The notes: generated from the letters alone by a model not told the origin. 22,135 bases of DNA from JARFVT01 sp036677425 (GCA_036677425.1 JARFVT010000010.1:1-22135); one strand, 5' to 3'; positions 1 through 9,323 are shown, counted from the first letter of the stretch. Translations and numbers: made by a program.

Positions 1-389
1 TCAAAGCCATTGAAAGTTGTAAATTGATTTTTTAAATGAAGATGCATGATATAAAGCTATCAGCTGGCGCGCTTATTTCCAAGAATAACGATAATATAAT
101 TAAATTCATGGAGGAGGCTAGCCTATCCTATTTAGGAAAAAAAATAGGTGCTTTTTTATTAATATGGACCAGTAAATTTTGCCCGTAATAATCTTTATTT
201 GATTGGTAAAATCTAAAAGATTTAAGCTTTCTATTGGAGCATTTTTAATTAATTTTTTCTTAGCTGGATAAAGTTAAGGCTATTTTATTGATTTAGCCAT
301 TATTATAAAATGCTGACATTCATAACTGCTATTGCATTAAAAGTTAAGGGCAGTCGCTGGGTTAATCAAAAATTTATTATATATTTAAG
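1..389. other. Intergenic stretch without a convincing gene
   Basis: This stretch lies beyond the 3' end of the peptide-transport operon. The longest reading frame I see is 50 codons (36-188, plus strand) and has no ribosome binding site, so I do not call it a gene. The only structured element is a hairpin with a T-tract at 127-157, listed separately. Short open stretches ending at 27 and 35 could be the tail of a plus-strand gene that lies mostly outside the window. Confidence 0.6.
127..157 (+). terminator. Possible intrinsic terminator for an off-window plus-strand gene
   Basis: A perfect 7-bp inverted repeat (CCTATTT at 127-133, AAATAGG at 142-148) encloses an 8-nt loop and is followed by a run of six T at 152-157. 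The T-tract orientation fits plus-strand termination, which would serve a gene ending left of the window. The stem is AT-rich and weak, so this is tentative. Confidence 0.35.
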
Positions 390-2102
390 CTATGAGTTTT
401 TATCCGCAAGGCCAGTATAGCTTGGCATCAAGCTAATAAGATGTTTGCTATATTCATGTTTTGGATTAATAAAAAGTTCTTCTGCTGCTGCTATTTCAAC
501 CATCTTCCCTTTAAGCATTACACCAACCCGGTCGCACATTTGGCGGATAACGGGCAGGTCATGACTGATAAATAACATGGTCAAGCCTAACTCCTGTTGC
601 AAATCTTTGAGCAGATTAAGGACCTGTGCCTGAATTGAAACATCAAGGGCTGATGTTGGTTCGTCACAGATCAAAAATCGAGGCCGGGTTGCCAGCGCAC
701 GTGCAATAGATATTCTTTGACGCTGCCCACCAGAAAACTCATGGGGATATTTCAACGCAGCCCTTGCCCCCAAGCCCACATGATCGAGAAGATCATTAAC
801 GATCCCACGGGTTTGTGCCTCTGAACTTGCAAGTTTATGAAAACGGATAGGTTCAGCAATAATATCACGGACCTTCATACGTGCATTTACTGATGAGAAT
901 GGGTCTTGAAAGATCATCTGCATTTGGCGGCGATGTATATTCAATTCACGGCGTTTTTTTATCTTGGTAAGATCTGTACCAGCAAAGTTAATTGAGCCGC
1001 GAATGGGTTTATAGATTGACGTAACAAGCCTGGCGATTGTCGATTTTCCAGAACCAGATTCGCCAACAATACCGAAACATTCACCATGACGAATGTCAAA
1101 ACTGACATCATCAACGGCACGAATGATGCTATTAACACCGCCAAACATGCCGCCCGATTTAAAAATCATTTCAAGGTTATCGACCTTCAGTAACGGCCCA
1201 TCGCTTTTACCGAAATCACGCGCCTTACCTAACCAATGAGTAGATAAATCCAATTCCTTGCAATCACCAGCCGCTTCAATAGTTTCAACTGTCGGAAAAC
1301 GGTGCAAACGAATATCTGGGCGCGGCACAGCAGATATCAGGCTACGGGAATAGGGGTGATCAGGGTCGCTTAAAATTTTGTCGGTTGGGCCAGTCTCAAC
1401 TACAATACCGCGATACATAACTGCAACACGATCAGCGATCTCAGAAATAACTCCCATATCATGGGTGATTAAAATCATCCCGACGCCTTTTTCACGTACC
1501 AGTTTCTTAAGAAGGTCCAAAATTTGAGCTTGAATAGAAACATCAAGGGCCGTTGTCGGTTCATCCGCGATAATAACTTCTGGTTCAGCAGATAAAGCCA
1601 AAGCAATCACCACACGTTGACGCATACCGCCAGAAAATTGATGTGGATAGTGATCCACCCGTTCATAAGGATCAGGAATTCCAACTTGATCAAGCAATGA
1701 AATTGCCCGTTCACGCGCATCTTTATTAGACATACCAAGATGGGTTTTGATTGTTCCTATCAACTGTTTAGCAATAGTTTCCAATGGGTTAAGCGAGGTC
1801 AAAGGATCTTGAAATATCATTCCAACCCTCTTGCCCCGAATTTTACGCATTTCAGACTGCGATTTGCCGCTAATTTTTTCACCCTTAAGAAAAACCTCCC
1901 CGCCGCCGATACGCCCGGGATGTTCAAGCAGGTCCATAACCGCATTGCCAATGGTCGATTTACCAGCGCCAGATTCTCCAACCACACCTAGGATTTCACC
2001 ACTAGCAACTGATAAAGAGACATTTTTTGCTGCGATAATATTTTCATGGCGCGAAGGAAATTCAACGACAAGATTTTTAATATCTAATAATATTTCACTC
2101 AT
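390..2102 (-). CDS. Dipeptide/oligopeptide ABC transporter, fused double ATP-binding subunit
   Basis: This protein powers uptake of short peptides or related substrates through the two permeases encoded just upstream. At 570 residues it is a tandem fusion of two ATPase domains, as in GsiA-type proteins, instead of separate DppD and DppF. The first domain has Walker A GESGAGKST (42-50), signature FSGGMRQR (156-163), Walker B ending ADEP (179-182) and switch His214. The second has GESGSGKST (347-355), FSGGQRQR (456-463), CDEP (479-482) and His514. Each domain is followed by the oligopeptide-transporter C-terminal element (around 248-261 and 547-561). Both sites look intact and catalytic. It is the last gene of the operon, 14 nt after the DppC-type gene. 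The substrate cannot be read from the sequence. Confidence 0.95.
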   Translation of the reverse strand: MSEILLDIKNLVVEFPSRHENIIAAKNVSLSVASGEILGVVGESGAGKSTIGNAVMDLLEHPGRIGGGEVFLKGEKISGKSQSEMRKIRGKRVGMIFQDPLTSLNPLETIAKQLIGTIKTHLGMSNKDARERAISLLDQVGIPDPYERVDHYPHQFSGGMRQRVVIALALSAEPEVIIADEPTTALDVSIQAQILDLLKKLVREKGVGMILITHDMGVISEIADRVAVMYRGIVVETGPTDKILSDPDHPYSRSLISAVPRPDIRLHRFPTVETIEAAGDCKELDLSTHWLGKARDFGKSDGPLLKVDNLEMIFKSGGMFGGVNSIIRAVDDVSFDIRHGECFGIVGESGSGKSTIARLVTSIYKPIRGSINFAGTDLTKIKKRRELNIHRRQMQMIFQDPFSSVNARMKVRDIIAEPIRFHKLASSEAQTRGIVNDLLDHVGLGARAALKYPHEFSGGQRQRISIARALATRPRFLICDEPTSALDVSIQAQVLNLLKDLQQELGLTMLFISHDLPVIRQMCDRVGVMLKGKMVEIAAAEELFINPKHEYSKHLISLMPSYTGLADKNS

Positions 2103-2116
2103 GATATTTACCCTAA

Positions 2117-3052
2117 CTAACGCAATTTCGGATTCAGAGCATCACGAAGCCAATCGCCCAGAATATTAACGGAAAGAACCAACAGAACCAAAGCACCACC
2201 AGGGAAAATTGTAATCCACCATTCGCCAGAAAACAGATAATCATTGCCAATGCGAATCAATGTCCCAAGAGACGGCGATGTCGGCGGCACGCCAACGCCC
2301 AGAAAGGAAAGTGTCGCTTCGGTAATAACCGCCAAGGCCAATTGGATAGTGGCGATAACAAGCACTGGCCCCATAACATTTGGTAAAATATGACGAACAA
2401 GAATAATCCAGTCGGGCAGCCCAATCACCTGTCCAGCCTGAACATATTCCTTGTTACGTTCAACCATCACAGAACTGCGAACGGTTCTTGCATATTGCAC
2501 CCAGAAGCTAAGCCCTATGGCAATAATCAAAACATAGACTGCCAATTCATCATGCATATCACGGGGCATTATACCACGAGCCACACCATCGATAAGCAAT
2601 GCGATCAAAATTGCGGGAAATGAAAGCTGCACATCGGCGATGCGCATCAAGATTGTGTCAACTATACCACCTGCATATCCAGATATAAGACCAACCGCTA
2701 TCCCTAAAATTGCAGCAAGGCCAACGGAAGCAAAGCCAACGATTAAAGAAATTCGTGAACCATAAATAATGGTCGAGAAAACATCTCTTCCCTGATCATC
2801 CGTTCCTAGTAAATAAGAAGCGCGACCGCCGTCTTCCCATGCGGGCGGCAATAAGCTGTCCATAAGGTCAACAGTGGCAAGATCAAAAGGATTATGCGGA
2901 GCTACAAAATTGGCAAAAATTGCCCCAAACACTATGATAAATGTTACAATCGCCGCGATAATAGCACTGGGTGAGGCTTTGAAATTCCACCAGAGGTCGC
3001 TATCGCGAAACCGGGTTAAGAAAGAATCTTTTTGGTTAGATATATCACTCAT
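2117..3052 (-). CDS. dppC: ABC transporter permease, DppC family
   Basis: This is an inner-membrane permease half of the peptide importer; it pairs with the DppB-type protein to form the channel. The 311-residue length is normal. The family N-terminal motif LGTDDQGRDVFS (82-93) is present, followed by about five further hydrophobic segments after the first one at 30-50. The cytoplasmic EAA loop that docks on the ATPase lies at about 202-222 (EYVQAGQVIGLP and on). Its ATG overlaps the stop of the preceding dppB-like gene by one base (TAATG), which implies translational coupling. The symbol reflects the family; the actual substrate may not be dipeptides. Confidence 0.93.
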   Translation of the reverse strand: MSDISNQKDSFLTRFRDSDLWWNFKASPSAIIAAIVTFIIVFGAIFANFVAPHNPFDLATVDLMDSLLPPAWEDGGRASYLLGTDDQGRDVFSTIIYGSRISLIVGFASVGLAAILGIAVGLISGYAGGIVDTILMRIADVQLSFPAILIALLIDGVARGIMPRDMHDELAVYVLIIAIGLSFWVQYARTVRSSVMVERNKEYVQAGQVIGLPDWIILVRHILPNVMGPVLVIATIQLALAVITEATLSFLGVGVPPTSPSLGTLIRIGNDYLFSGEWWITIFPGGALVLLVLSVNILGDWLRDALNPKLR

Positions 3053-4020
3053 TAGCTTTGCACCCGTAAACGTGGATCAACAACAAAATAAAGAATATCG
3101 ACAATCAAATTGATCACGACAAAAACAAGGGCAATCAGCAATAAATATGCCGCCATCACTGGAATATCGACCTCGGATACGGCCTGAATGAATAATAACC
3201 CCATGCCGGGCCATTGAAAAACACTCTCGGTAATAATCGCAAAGGCAATGATTGAACCAATTTGCAAACCAATAATTGTAATGACTGGCACCAGCGTATT
3301 GCGAAGGGCAATAGAGAAATTGATCAAACGCGGGCTAAGGCCGCGGGCATGGGCAAATTTTATATAATCAGATCGCAGCACTTCTTGCATTTCAGCCCGA
3401 ACCAAGCGCACGATTAGCGTTATTTGAAAGATTGCCAATGTTATCGCAGGTAAAATTACAGACTTCAGACCGCTAGCAGTAAGAAGCCCAGTTGACCACC
3501 AGCCAAGTTGAATAACCTCACCACGGCCAAATGTTGGTAACCACCGAAGCGTAACACCAAAGAAAAGGATAAGAAGAATGCCGATAAGAAAGGTTGGTAA
3601 AGATACCCCCAGTAAAGATAAGGTCATAAAGCCTCGACTGAAAAAAGATTTTGGTTTGAGGGCGGTGTATATACCCATTGGAACACCAAGTGCCAAGGCA
3701 AGAAATGCAGAGATAAGGGACAATTCTAATGTCGCAGGAAAACGTTCGGCTATCAATTTGCTAACAGGTTGACGCAGACGATAAGACATCCCAAAATTTC
3801 CCTGAACAGCATTTAAAATAAAACGCCCATATTGAACCATAAACGGGTCATTTAAACCAAGCGATTCTGTCAATGCCTCACGTTCAGCCATCGTTGTGTC
3901 CTGACCAACCATATTATTAATCGGGTCGCCTACAAAACGGAATAATGCAAAGGCAATCATGCCAACAACCAGCATTACAATAATCGACTGTAACAGCCGC
4001 ATCAAAATAAATTTGAGCAT
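3052..4020 (-). CDS. dppB: ABC transporter permease, DppB family
   Basis: This is the second permease half of the peptide importer. The 322-residue protein starts with a transmembrane helix (8-30) and has the family's periplasmic segment with LGLNDPFMVQY (54-64). Several membrane helices follow. The EAA loop is at about 219-243 (DYIKFAHARGLSPRL and on). The C-terminus DPRLRVQS is typical. It follows the binding-protein gene after a 62-nt gap that holds a hairpin, and its stop overlaps the next start. Family assignment is firm, substrate unknown. Confidence 0.93.
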   Translation of the reverse strand: MLKFILMRLLQSIIVMLVVGMIAFALFRFVGDPINNMVGQDTTMAEREALTESLGLNDPFMVQYGRFILNAVQGNFGMSYRLRQPVSKLIAERFPATLELSLISAFLALALGVPMGIYTALKPKSFFSRGFMTLSLLGVSLPTFLIGILLILFFGVTLRWLPTFGRGEVIQLGWWSTGLLTASGLKSVILPAITLAIFQITLIVRLVRAEMQEVLRSDYIKFAHARGLSPRLINFSIALRNTLVPVITIIGLQIGSIIAFAIITESVFQWPGMGLLFIQAVSEVDIPVMAAYLLLIALVFVVINLIVDILYFVVDPRLRVQS

Positions 4021-4037
4021 ATTGATCCCTAAAATTT

Positions 4038-4063
4038 GGCGGCCTCAAAGGAATGAAGCCACC
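4038..4063 (-). promoter_or_regulatory. Intercistronic hairpin between binding-protein and permease genes
   Basis: Read on the minus strand, GGTGGCTTC pairs with GAGGCCGCC across an 8-nt loop, giving a 9-bp stem with two G-U pairs. There is no clean T-tract after it. Hairpins at this place in peptide-transporter operons commonly stabilise the 5' mRNA or partly attenuate transcription, giving more binding protein than permease. That role is inferred here. Confidence 0.5.
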
Positions 4064-4082
4064 ATTAACAGTCGTGGTAAAA

Positions 4083-5678
4083 TTATTTATCGACTATAAC
4101 ATAACGCAGATCAAGAACATTATCTGCGCGTTGCGACAAGCTGATACCATCCCGAACGCCCCATGATAAGGGTTGTTGATGTAATGGAATATAACCAACA
4201 TCATCCTTCAGGATTGAGAAGGCTTCAGCAACCATATTTTGTCGTTTTACTTGGTCTGTTTCTTTTTCAACATCGCCCGTAATTTCATCAATACGCGCAT
4301 TAGAATAATGCCCGTAATTGAATTGACCCGTATTTTTTTCTGTATCAAAAGATGACATTAAATTGAATAAAACATTATGAACATCCATTGAACTTGGTGT
4401 CCAGCCAAGAAGATAAAAAGACGTATCATTGCCATTTTGGGGGCTGACTTTAGCAAAATATTTAGATTTTGGTTGAGCATTCAAATCCACGTTAATACCA
4501 ACACGAGCCAAAAGGCCAACAACCGCCTGACAGATTTTTTCATCATTGACATATCGATTATTCGGGCAATCCATACCAATTTCAAAACCTTCTGGATAGC
4601 CAGCCTCAGCCAGTAATGCCTTGGATTTATCCAAATCATAGGCATAAGGAATATTGAAAGAAGCATCAAAGCCATTGATTTGTGGGGCAACAAGAAGGCC
4701 AGCAGGAACAGCAGCTCCGCGCATGATTTTTTCATCAATAGCATTCAAATTAATTGCATGTGCCATCGCTTTACGTACGCGTTTATCCTTAAGAGGGTTT
4801 GTACCTTTGATATTAGAATAAAGCAGCTCGTCACGCCATTGATCCATACCAAGGAAAATAGTACGCGCTTCGGGTCCTGTTAATGCCTTAACACCTTCTG
4901 CACTATTAAGGCGCTTCCAATCTTGTACAGGAACCGGATAAACCATATCAAGTTCGCCTGAAATCAACGCAGCAACACGGGTTGCACCTTGTGATATCGG
5001 CATGAAATATACTTCTGTTACATTGGTTGGAATATCTTTCCAATAGCCATCAAAACGAATAAATTTAGAACGTACATCGGGTTGGCGTTCAGTAAGAATG
5101 AATGGGCCTGTACCATTGGCATTTTGTGCCGCATAAGTCGCTGTCGCATCAGCAGATTTTGGGCTGGTCGCTTCTATTGTATTATGTTTTTTTGACCATT
5201 CTTTATCCATCATATAATAGAAAACAAGCTCCCGAGGAAGAATTGGATTTGGTGCAGGCGTTTCCAACTGAACTGTATGGTCATCAATTTTTGTGATACC
5301 TGAAATTCTAGCACCATAACCTTTCATGTCAGAACCAGATGTAAGCGTTCGCTTCCAACTAAAAATTACATCATCGGCATTAAAATCGCCGCCATCATGG
5401 AATTTTACACCTTGACGCAGTTTGAATATCCATGTGGTTGGCCCTGTATTTTCCCAGCTAACTGCAAGACCTGGCTGTAATTGTAAATCATCATCATAAG
5501 CAGTCAGGCCTTCGTAAACATTGCCCAAAAAACCCAAAGTGAAGGTTTCATTTAAACCATGCGGATCAAGAGACTGCACATCGCCTTGAAAAGACCATTT
5601 GAATGTTTCGGCATTTGCCACTCCAAGGCCGAGAGCAAGCATACATACACTTGCCGCAAGAAATTTTTTAACTTTCAT
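4083..5678 (-). CDS. Periplasmic peptide-binding protein, SBP_bac_5 family
   Basis: This 531-residue protein captures the substrate in the periplasm and delivers it to the DppB/DppC-type permeases. It has a Sec signal peptide (basic MKVKK, hydrophobic core to about residue 20, likely cleavage after VANA). The mature part has family 5 features, including TTWIFKLRQGVKFHDGG (93-109) with DDVIFSW just after it, and a C-terminal HQQPLSWGVRDG stretch. AGGGAG upstream of the ATG is a good ribosome binding site. Length is normal for DppA/OppA-like proteins. The adjacent hydrolases suggest a ligand with a peptide or N-acyl bond; the exact ligand is unknown. Confidence 0.93.
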   Translation of the reverse strand: MKVKKFLAASVCMLALGLGVANAETFKWSFQGDVQSLDPHGLNETFTLGFLGNVYEGLTAYDDDLQLQPGLAVSWENTGPTTWIFKLRQGVKFHDGGDFNADDVIFSWKRTLTSGSDMKGYGARISGITKIDDHTVQLETPAPNPILPRELVFYYMMDKEWSKKHNTIEATSPKSADATATYAAQNANGTGPFILTERQPDVRSKFIRFDGYWKDIPTNVTEVYFMPISQGATRVAALISGELDMVYPVPVQDWKRLNSAEGVKALTGPEARTIFLGMDQWRDELLYSNIKGTNPLKDKRVRKAMAHAINLNAIDEKIMRGAAVPAGLLVAPQINGFDASFNIPYAYDLDKSKALLAEAGYPEGFEIGMDCPNNRYVNDEKICQAVVGLLARVGINVDLNAQPKSKYFAKVSPQNGNDTSFYLLGWTPSSMDVHNVLFNLMSSFDTEKNTGQFNYGHYSNARIDEITGDVEKETDQVKRQNMVAEAFSILKDDVGYIPLHQQPLSWGVRDGISLSQRADNVLDLRYVIVDK

Positions 5679-5824
5679 TTTACTACTCCCTAGTGTTTGC
5701 CACCGTTAATCGATGACTAATTAATTATTTTAGTTTTTAATATTTATTTTCTCAAAGGCATCGCAGTTTCAACCAGCTTTACCCAATAAGAACAGCCGAC
5801 AGGAATTACATCGTCGTTAAAATC

Positions 5825-6916
5825 TTATTTTGGATGATGATTTGGTGATTTATCACCATTTCCCAAGAAGATGAAAGACCCCGGACGTTCATTTAACATA
5901 TAAGAAAAATCTTCACCGCCCATAGTTGGGTTTATGTCTTTATCTACATTTTTTTCTCCCGCAATTCCATTAGCAATATTTACAGAAAAAGCCGTTTCTT
6001 TCACATGATTTACGACAACAGGATAGCCACGCATATAATTTAATATTGCCGTCGCACCATGGGCTTTTGCCGTATATTCAACAATTTCCTTGATACGCTT
6101 TTCGGTTAGATCGCGAATATCTTCATCCAATGTGCGGACGGTTCCGCTTAATGCCGCGGTATCAGGGATTATATTAAATGCAGTCCCCGCAATGCAAGTT
6201 GTTACCGATACAACCACAGGCTTAACTGGATCAGCATTACGCGAAGAAATTACTTGCAATGCCAAAATGATATGACTTGCAACGACTATTGGATCTACTG
6301 TCTCATGAGGTTTAGCAGCATGACCACCAGAGCCTTGAATATCAATGGTAAAAGTATCAGTCGCAGCCATCAGCGCACCGGGGCGTGTGCCAAAAAATCC
6401 TGCTGGCATGCCAGGCCAATTGTGCAAGCCATAAACTTCTTGGATATTAAATCGGTCCATCATGCCATCTTCAACCATTTCACGACCGCCACCGCCGCCT
6501 TCTTCTGCTGGTTGAAAAATAACAGCAACAGAACCATCAAAATTTCTTGTTTCTGATAAATATTTTGCTGCACCCAACAACATTGCAGCATGACCATCAT
6601 GACCACAAGCATGCATCACACAATCATTTTTAGAAGCATAATCTAATCCTGTTTCTTCTTGAATTGGAAGCGCATCCATATCTGCCCGTAACCCAATAAC
6701 ACGGCCTGAACCTGTATTATTACCTTTGATTATACCAACAACGCCCGTCCGACCGATGCCTGTTACCACCTGATTCAAACCAAATTCTTTCAATTTTTCT
6801 GTGATAAATCCAGCGGTCTCTTCAACATCGAATAAAAGCTCAGGATTGGCATGAATCTTCTGCCTCCATCCTGCAATTTCATCGTGAAGTTCAGCAAAAC
6901 GATTAATTATCGGCAT
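5825..6916 (-). CDS. M20D amidohydrolase (HipO-like), truncated by an in-frame TAA
   Basis: A probable cytoplasmic metallo-amidohydrolase that cleaves N-acyl amino acids or related amides taken up by the neighbouring transporter. Metal-site residues are visible: Cys104 and His106 (ACGHDGHA), Glu138/Glu139 (QPAEEGG), His165 (GLHN), and the terminal His pair at 360-361. I chose the ATG at 6916 over an upstream TTG because GGAGAG precedes it at normal spacing. The protein stops after HHPK at residue 363. The TAA at 5825-5827 sits where the family has Tyr in HHPxYDFND. The same frame continues with DFNDDVIPVGCSYW and ends at another TAA at 5744, giving 26 further residues that match the usual C-terminus. 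The gene is thus one base change from full length. The truncated protein keeps all metal ligands, but its folding is uncertain. Confidence 0.88.
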   Translation of the reverse strand: MPIINRFAELHDEIAGWRQKIHANPELLFDVEETAGFITEKLKEFGLNQVVTGIGRTGVVGIIKGNNTGSGRVIGLRADMDALPIQEETGLDYASKNDCVMHACGHDGHAAMLLGAAKYLSETRNFDGSVAVIFQPAEEGGGGGREMVEDGMMDRFNIQEVYGLHNWPGMPAGFFGTRPGALMAATDTFTIDIQGSGGHAAKPHETVDPIVVASHIILALQVISSRNADPVKPVVVSVTTCIAGTAFNIIPDTAALSGTVRTLDEDIRDLTEKRIKEIVEYTAKAHGATAILNYMRGYPVVVNHVKETAFSVNIANGIAGEKNVDKDINPTMGGEDFSYMLNERPGSFIFLGNGDKSPNHHPK

Positions 6917-6949
6917 TAATCTCTCCAAATTTAATTTTTAATAATAGCC

Positions 6950-8113
6950 TTAGCTAGCAAGATGAGCGATCAATTTACGTTGAAAATCCTCGCCTGCTTT
7001 AAGCTGTTTAATCGATATAAATTCATTTGCGGCATGGGCTTGGGCGATATCTCCCGGACCACAGATTATGGCAGAAAACCCACCTGCCTGAAACTGCCCA
7101 GCCTCCGTACCGTAGGAGACAACATGTTCGGCATTATCGCCAGTTATTTGTCTTGCCAAACGCTCCGCAACGCCGTCTGTTTCCCTATGACATCCTGGCA
7201 CATCGGCAATCACATCAATGGTTATGCCAGTTGATGGATCAATCGCTTTCATTTCATATTCTAACTCTGCTACATAAGCACGATATTCTTCAAGATATTT
7301 CAGCCGGTTTTCGGTTGGAAGAATACGGAAATCAGAAGAAAACGAGCAATCTTTGGCGGTAATATTATGCGCTGTGCCACCGTCAATCACCCCGCAATGA
7401 AGGGTGCTATAGGCGGGATCAAACATGTTAGCTTCAGAAGATTTGGCATTATTTAATTTGCTTTCGCCCATCTTTTGATCATGCCAAACAATCAATTTGG
7501 CTGCGATATGAACGGCAGATACGCCTGTATGTTGCAGACTGGAATGCACCTCCAATCCACGCACATGGGTTTTTAGCCCTAGAACGCTTGTATGCGCGCT
7601 GACAAGTCGCAGCGTGGTCGGCTCGCCATGAGTAGCTGCCGAAGCCTTGAGCTTAGATGCCATTGCCTTAACCATTGAAGGCGCCCCAATACAGCCAATT
7701 TCTTCGTCATATGATAAAGCAAGATGGATAGGTCGTTTCATCTTTGCGTTAATCATTTCAGGCACTAATGACAATGCAATGGCTGAGAAAGCTTTCATAT
7801 CAGCAGTGCCGCGCCCATAAAGTCGCCCATTTTTTTCAATCATCTTAAATGGGTCGCTATCCCATGGCTGACCATCTACTGGCACAACATCTGTATGGCC
7901 CGATAAAATCACACCACCACCGACATCGGGGCCAATTGTTGCCCATAAATTTGATTTACTGCCATCTTCATTCGTTACATGTTGAGAGGATATTTTATAT
8001 GACGATAAATATTCTTCAACAAAACATATTAACGGAAGATTGCTATGCCTAGAAACTGTGTCAAAAGCAACAAGCTTTGCTAGCATTTCTTGCGCTGAAA
8101 ATTTGTTTAACAT
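6950..8113 (-). CDS. argE: M20 family deacetylase, ArgE (acetylornithine deacetylase)-like
   Basis: A probable zinc-dependent cytoplasmic deacylase, releasing an amino acid from an N-acyl derivative such as N-acetylornithine. All expected metal and catalytic residues are present: His73 and Asp75 (GHTDVVP), Asp105 (GTADMKAF), Glu137/Glu138 (SYDEEIGCIGA), Glu164 (HGEP) and His360 (AQAH). The 387-residue length is normal. It is the first gene of the minus-strand run, 33 nt ahead of the HipO-like start, and reads away from a LysR gene. Its position with peptide uptake genes makes a catabolic deacylase as likely as true arginine biosynthesis, so the symbol is provisional. Confidence 0.88.
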   Translation of the reverse strand: MLNKFSAQEMLAKLVAFDTVSRHSNLPLICFVEEYLSSYKISSQHVTNEDGSKSNLWATIGPDVGGGVILSGHTDVVPVDGQPWDSDPFKMIEKNGRLYGRGTADMKAFSAIALSLVPEMINAKMKRPIHLALSYDEEIGCIGAPSMVKAMASKLKASAATHGEPTTLRLVSAHTSVLGLKTHVRGLEVHSSLQHTGVSAVHIAAKLIVWHDQKMGESKLNNAKSSEANMFDPAYSTLHCGVIDGGTAHNITAKDCSFSSDFRILPTENRLKYLEEYRAYVAELEYEMKAIDPSTGITIDVIADVPGCHRETDGVAERLARQITGDNAEHVVSYGTEAGQFQAGGFSAIICGPGDIAQAHAANEFISIKQLKAGEDFQRKLIAHLAS

Positions 8114-8221
8114 AGAGACTATCCTGAATAAATATTATTATATTGTAATTTAATGAAATAACAATTTCTGTTAACTTTCCTTCCAAAAACCATAAAACTT
8201 AGTTTCAATCAATATATAATA

Positions 8222-8239
8222 ATGTATATAGTTATACAT
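8222..8239. promoter_or_regulatory. 18-bp palindrome in the divergent LysR promoter region, candidate operator
   Basis: ATGTATA and TATACAT form a perfect inverted repeat around a 4-nt centre, 23 bp upstream of the LysR gene start. LysR-type regulators commonly bind imperfect palindromes of the T-N11-A kind in the gap between themselves and a divergent target. Location and symmetry fit. Binding by this regulator is an inference, and AT-rich sequence produces such palindromes by chance more often. Confidence 0.45.
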
Positions 8240-8262
8240 AAATGGTATAATGGAGGAAGCTA

Positions 8263-9108
8263 ATGCGGATGCGTCAACTAGAAGCTTTTCGGGCAACAAT
8301 TCTACATGGGACGATTTCTTCTGCCGCTAAAAACCTAAAAACAACACAACCGACGATAAGCCGTCAACTGGCAGATCTAGAGTATTCTTTGAAATTAAAG
8401 CTTCTAATTCGAAGAAAAGGTCAAGTCGTGCCGACCCCAGATGGCATGGTTTTTTACCGTCGGTTAGATGATGTTTTTGATGCTTTTGCCAAGCTTAGAA
8501 ATACCGCCCAAGACATATCACTCGACAGGGGGAAAACATTAAAAATCCTCTCCCTGCCAGCACTTTCGATTAATATTATCCCGGAAATAATAAAAGAATT
8601 CTCTTTCAGGCATTCTGACGTGTCGATAACTATGAACACCACCGATATTAAAAATTATTTTAATATGATAATGGATGACGATCTGGATATTGCCTTTGGC
8701 AATTATATGGGCGAGCAACCAGGTGCAGAACAAATTATTCTAGCAAAGGTTAATTATATCTGCGCCCTGCCCTCTAACCACCCTTTGTGCGCCCAAGAAA
8801 TTATAAATGAAGAGGATCTGATTGGTGAAAATTTAATTTCGTTGGATGGTAATAATATATTTATTTTTCATCAGCATGAGGAACTATACGAAAGAATAAA
8901 GCCAATAAAGCAATTTACTACACAACATTCAGTGAATGCTTATCCTTTGGTTCACCAAGGCCTATGCAGTGGCATTCTTGAGCCATTTTCCGCCCCAATT
9001 TGGGCCGCAGCGGGGGTCGAGCTCCGCCCGTTCAAACCCGAAAGATCTTACAAAAACTCGGCTTATATAAAACAAGATCGGAAGATAAACCCACTCCTTA
9101 TAGTATGA
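8263..9108 (+). CDS. LysR-family transcriptional regulator (OccR/NocR-like)
   Basis: A DNA-binding regulator, probably of the divergent hydrolase and transporter genes and of itself. The N-terminal winged helix-turn-helix is clear (MRMRQLEAFR, then TISSAAKNLKTTQPTISRQL at 17-36). A co-inducer-binding domain fills the rest. The ATG is preceded by GGAGG at good spacing. The 281-residue length is slightly short for the family. The final alignable stretch, SAYIKQDRKINPL, is followed almost at once by TGA, so the usual last helix is missing or reduced. Effector identity is not readable. Confidence 0.9.
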   Translation: MRMRQLEAFRATILHGTISSAAKNLKTTQPTISRQLADLEYSLKLKLLIRRKGQVVPTPDGMVFYRRLDDVFDAFAKLRNTAQDISLDRGKTLKILSLPALSINIIPEIIKEFSFRHSDVSITMNTTDIKNYFNMIMDDDLDIAFGNYMGEQPGAEQIILAKVNYICALPSNHPLCAQEIINEEDLIGENLISLDGNNIFIFHQHEELYERIKPIKQFTTQHSVNAYPLVHQGLCSGILEPFSAPIWAAAGVELRPFKPERSYKNSAYIKQDRKINPLLIV

Positions 9109-9263
9109 TTGGAAATTGCAGCTAAATAATTCAATGAGAATGAAACTAAATAACCTGTCGCACTGCCTTTAAATTAGCCCATTATTAAATAGCTCCTTGT
9201 TCAATAGTAAAAAATAGAGGATTATTTGGACGAAGGGGGATTTGAGCCTAATTAGTCTTTTTG

Positions 9264-9292
9264 TTTACAGATAGTTTAATATATATTATAAG
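9264..9292 (+). promoter_or_regulatory. Candidate sigma70-type promoter for the TolQ/vWA operon
   Basis: TTTACA (9264-9269) and TATAAG (9287-9292) are separated by 17 nt, each close to consensus. The position gives a short leader before the first gene of the long plus-strand operon. The 215-bp gap after the LysR gene holds no other gene. I see no better promoter in it. Confidence 0.55.
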
Positions 9293-9323
9293 GTATCTCA
9301 TTCTACTTTAAGGGGTGAATAGG

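Noticed and set aside
36..188. 50-codon plus-strand ORF at the left edge
   Set aside because: No ribosome binding site, a terminator-like hairpin lies inside it, and the product resembles nothing.
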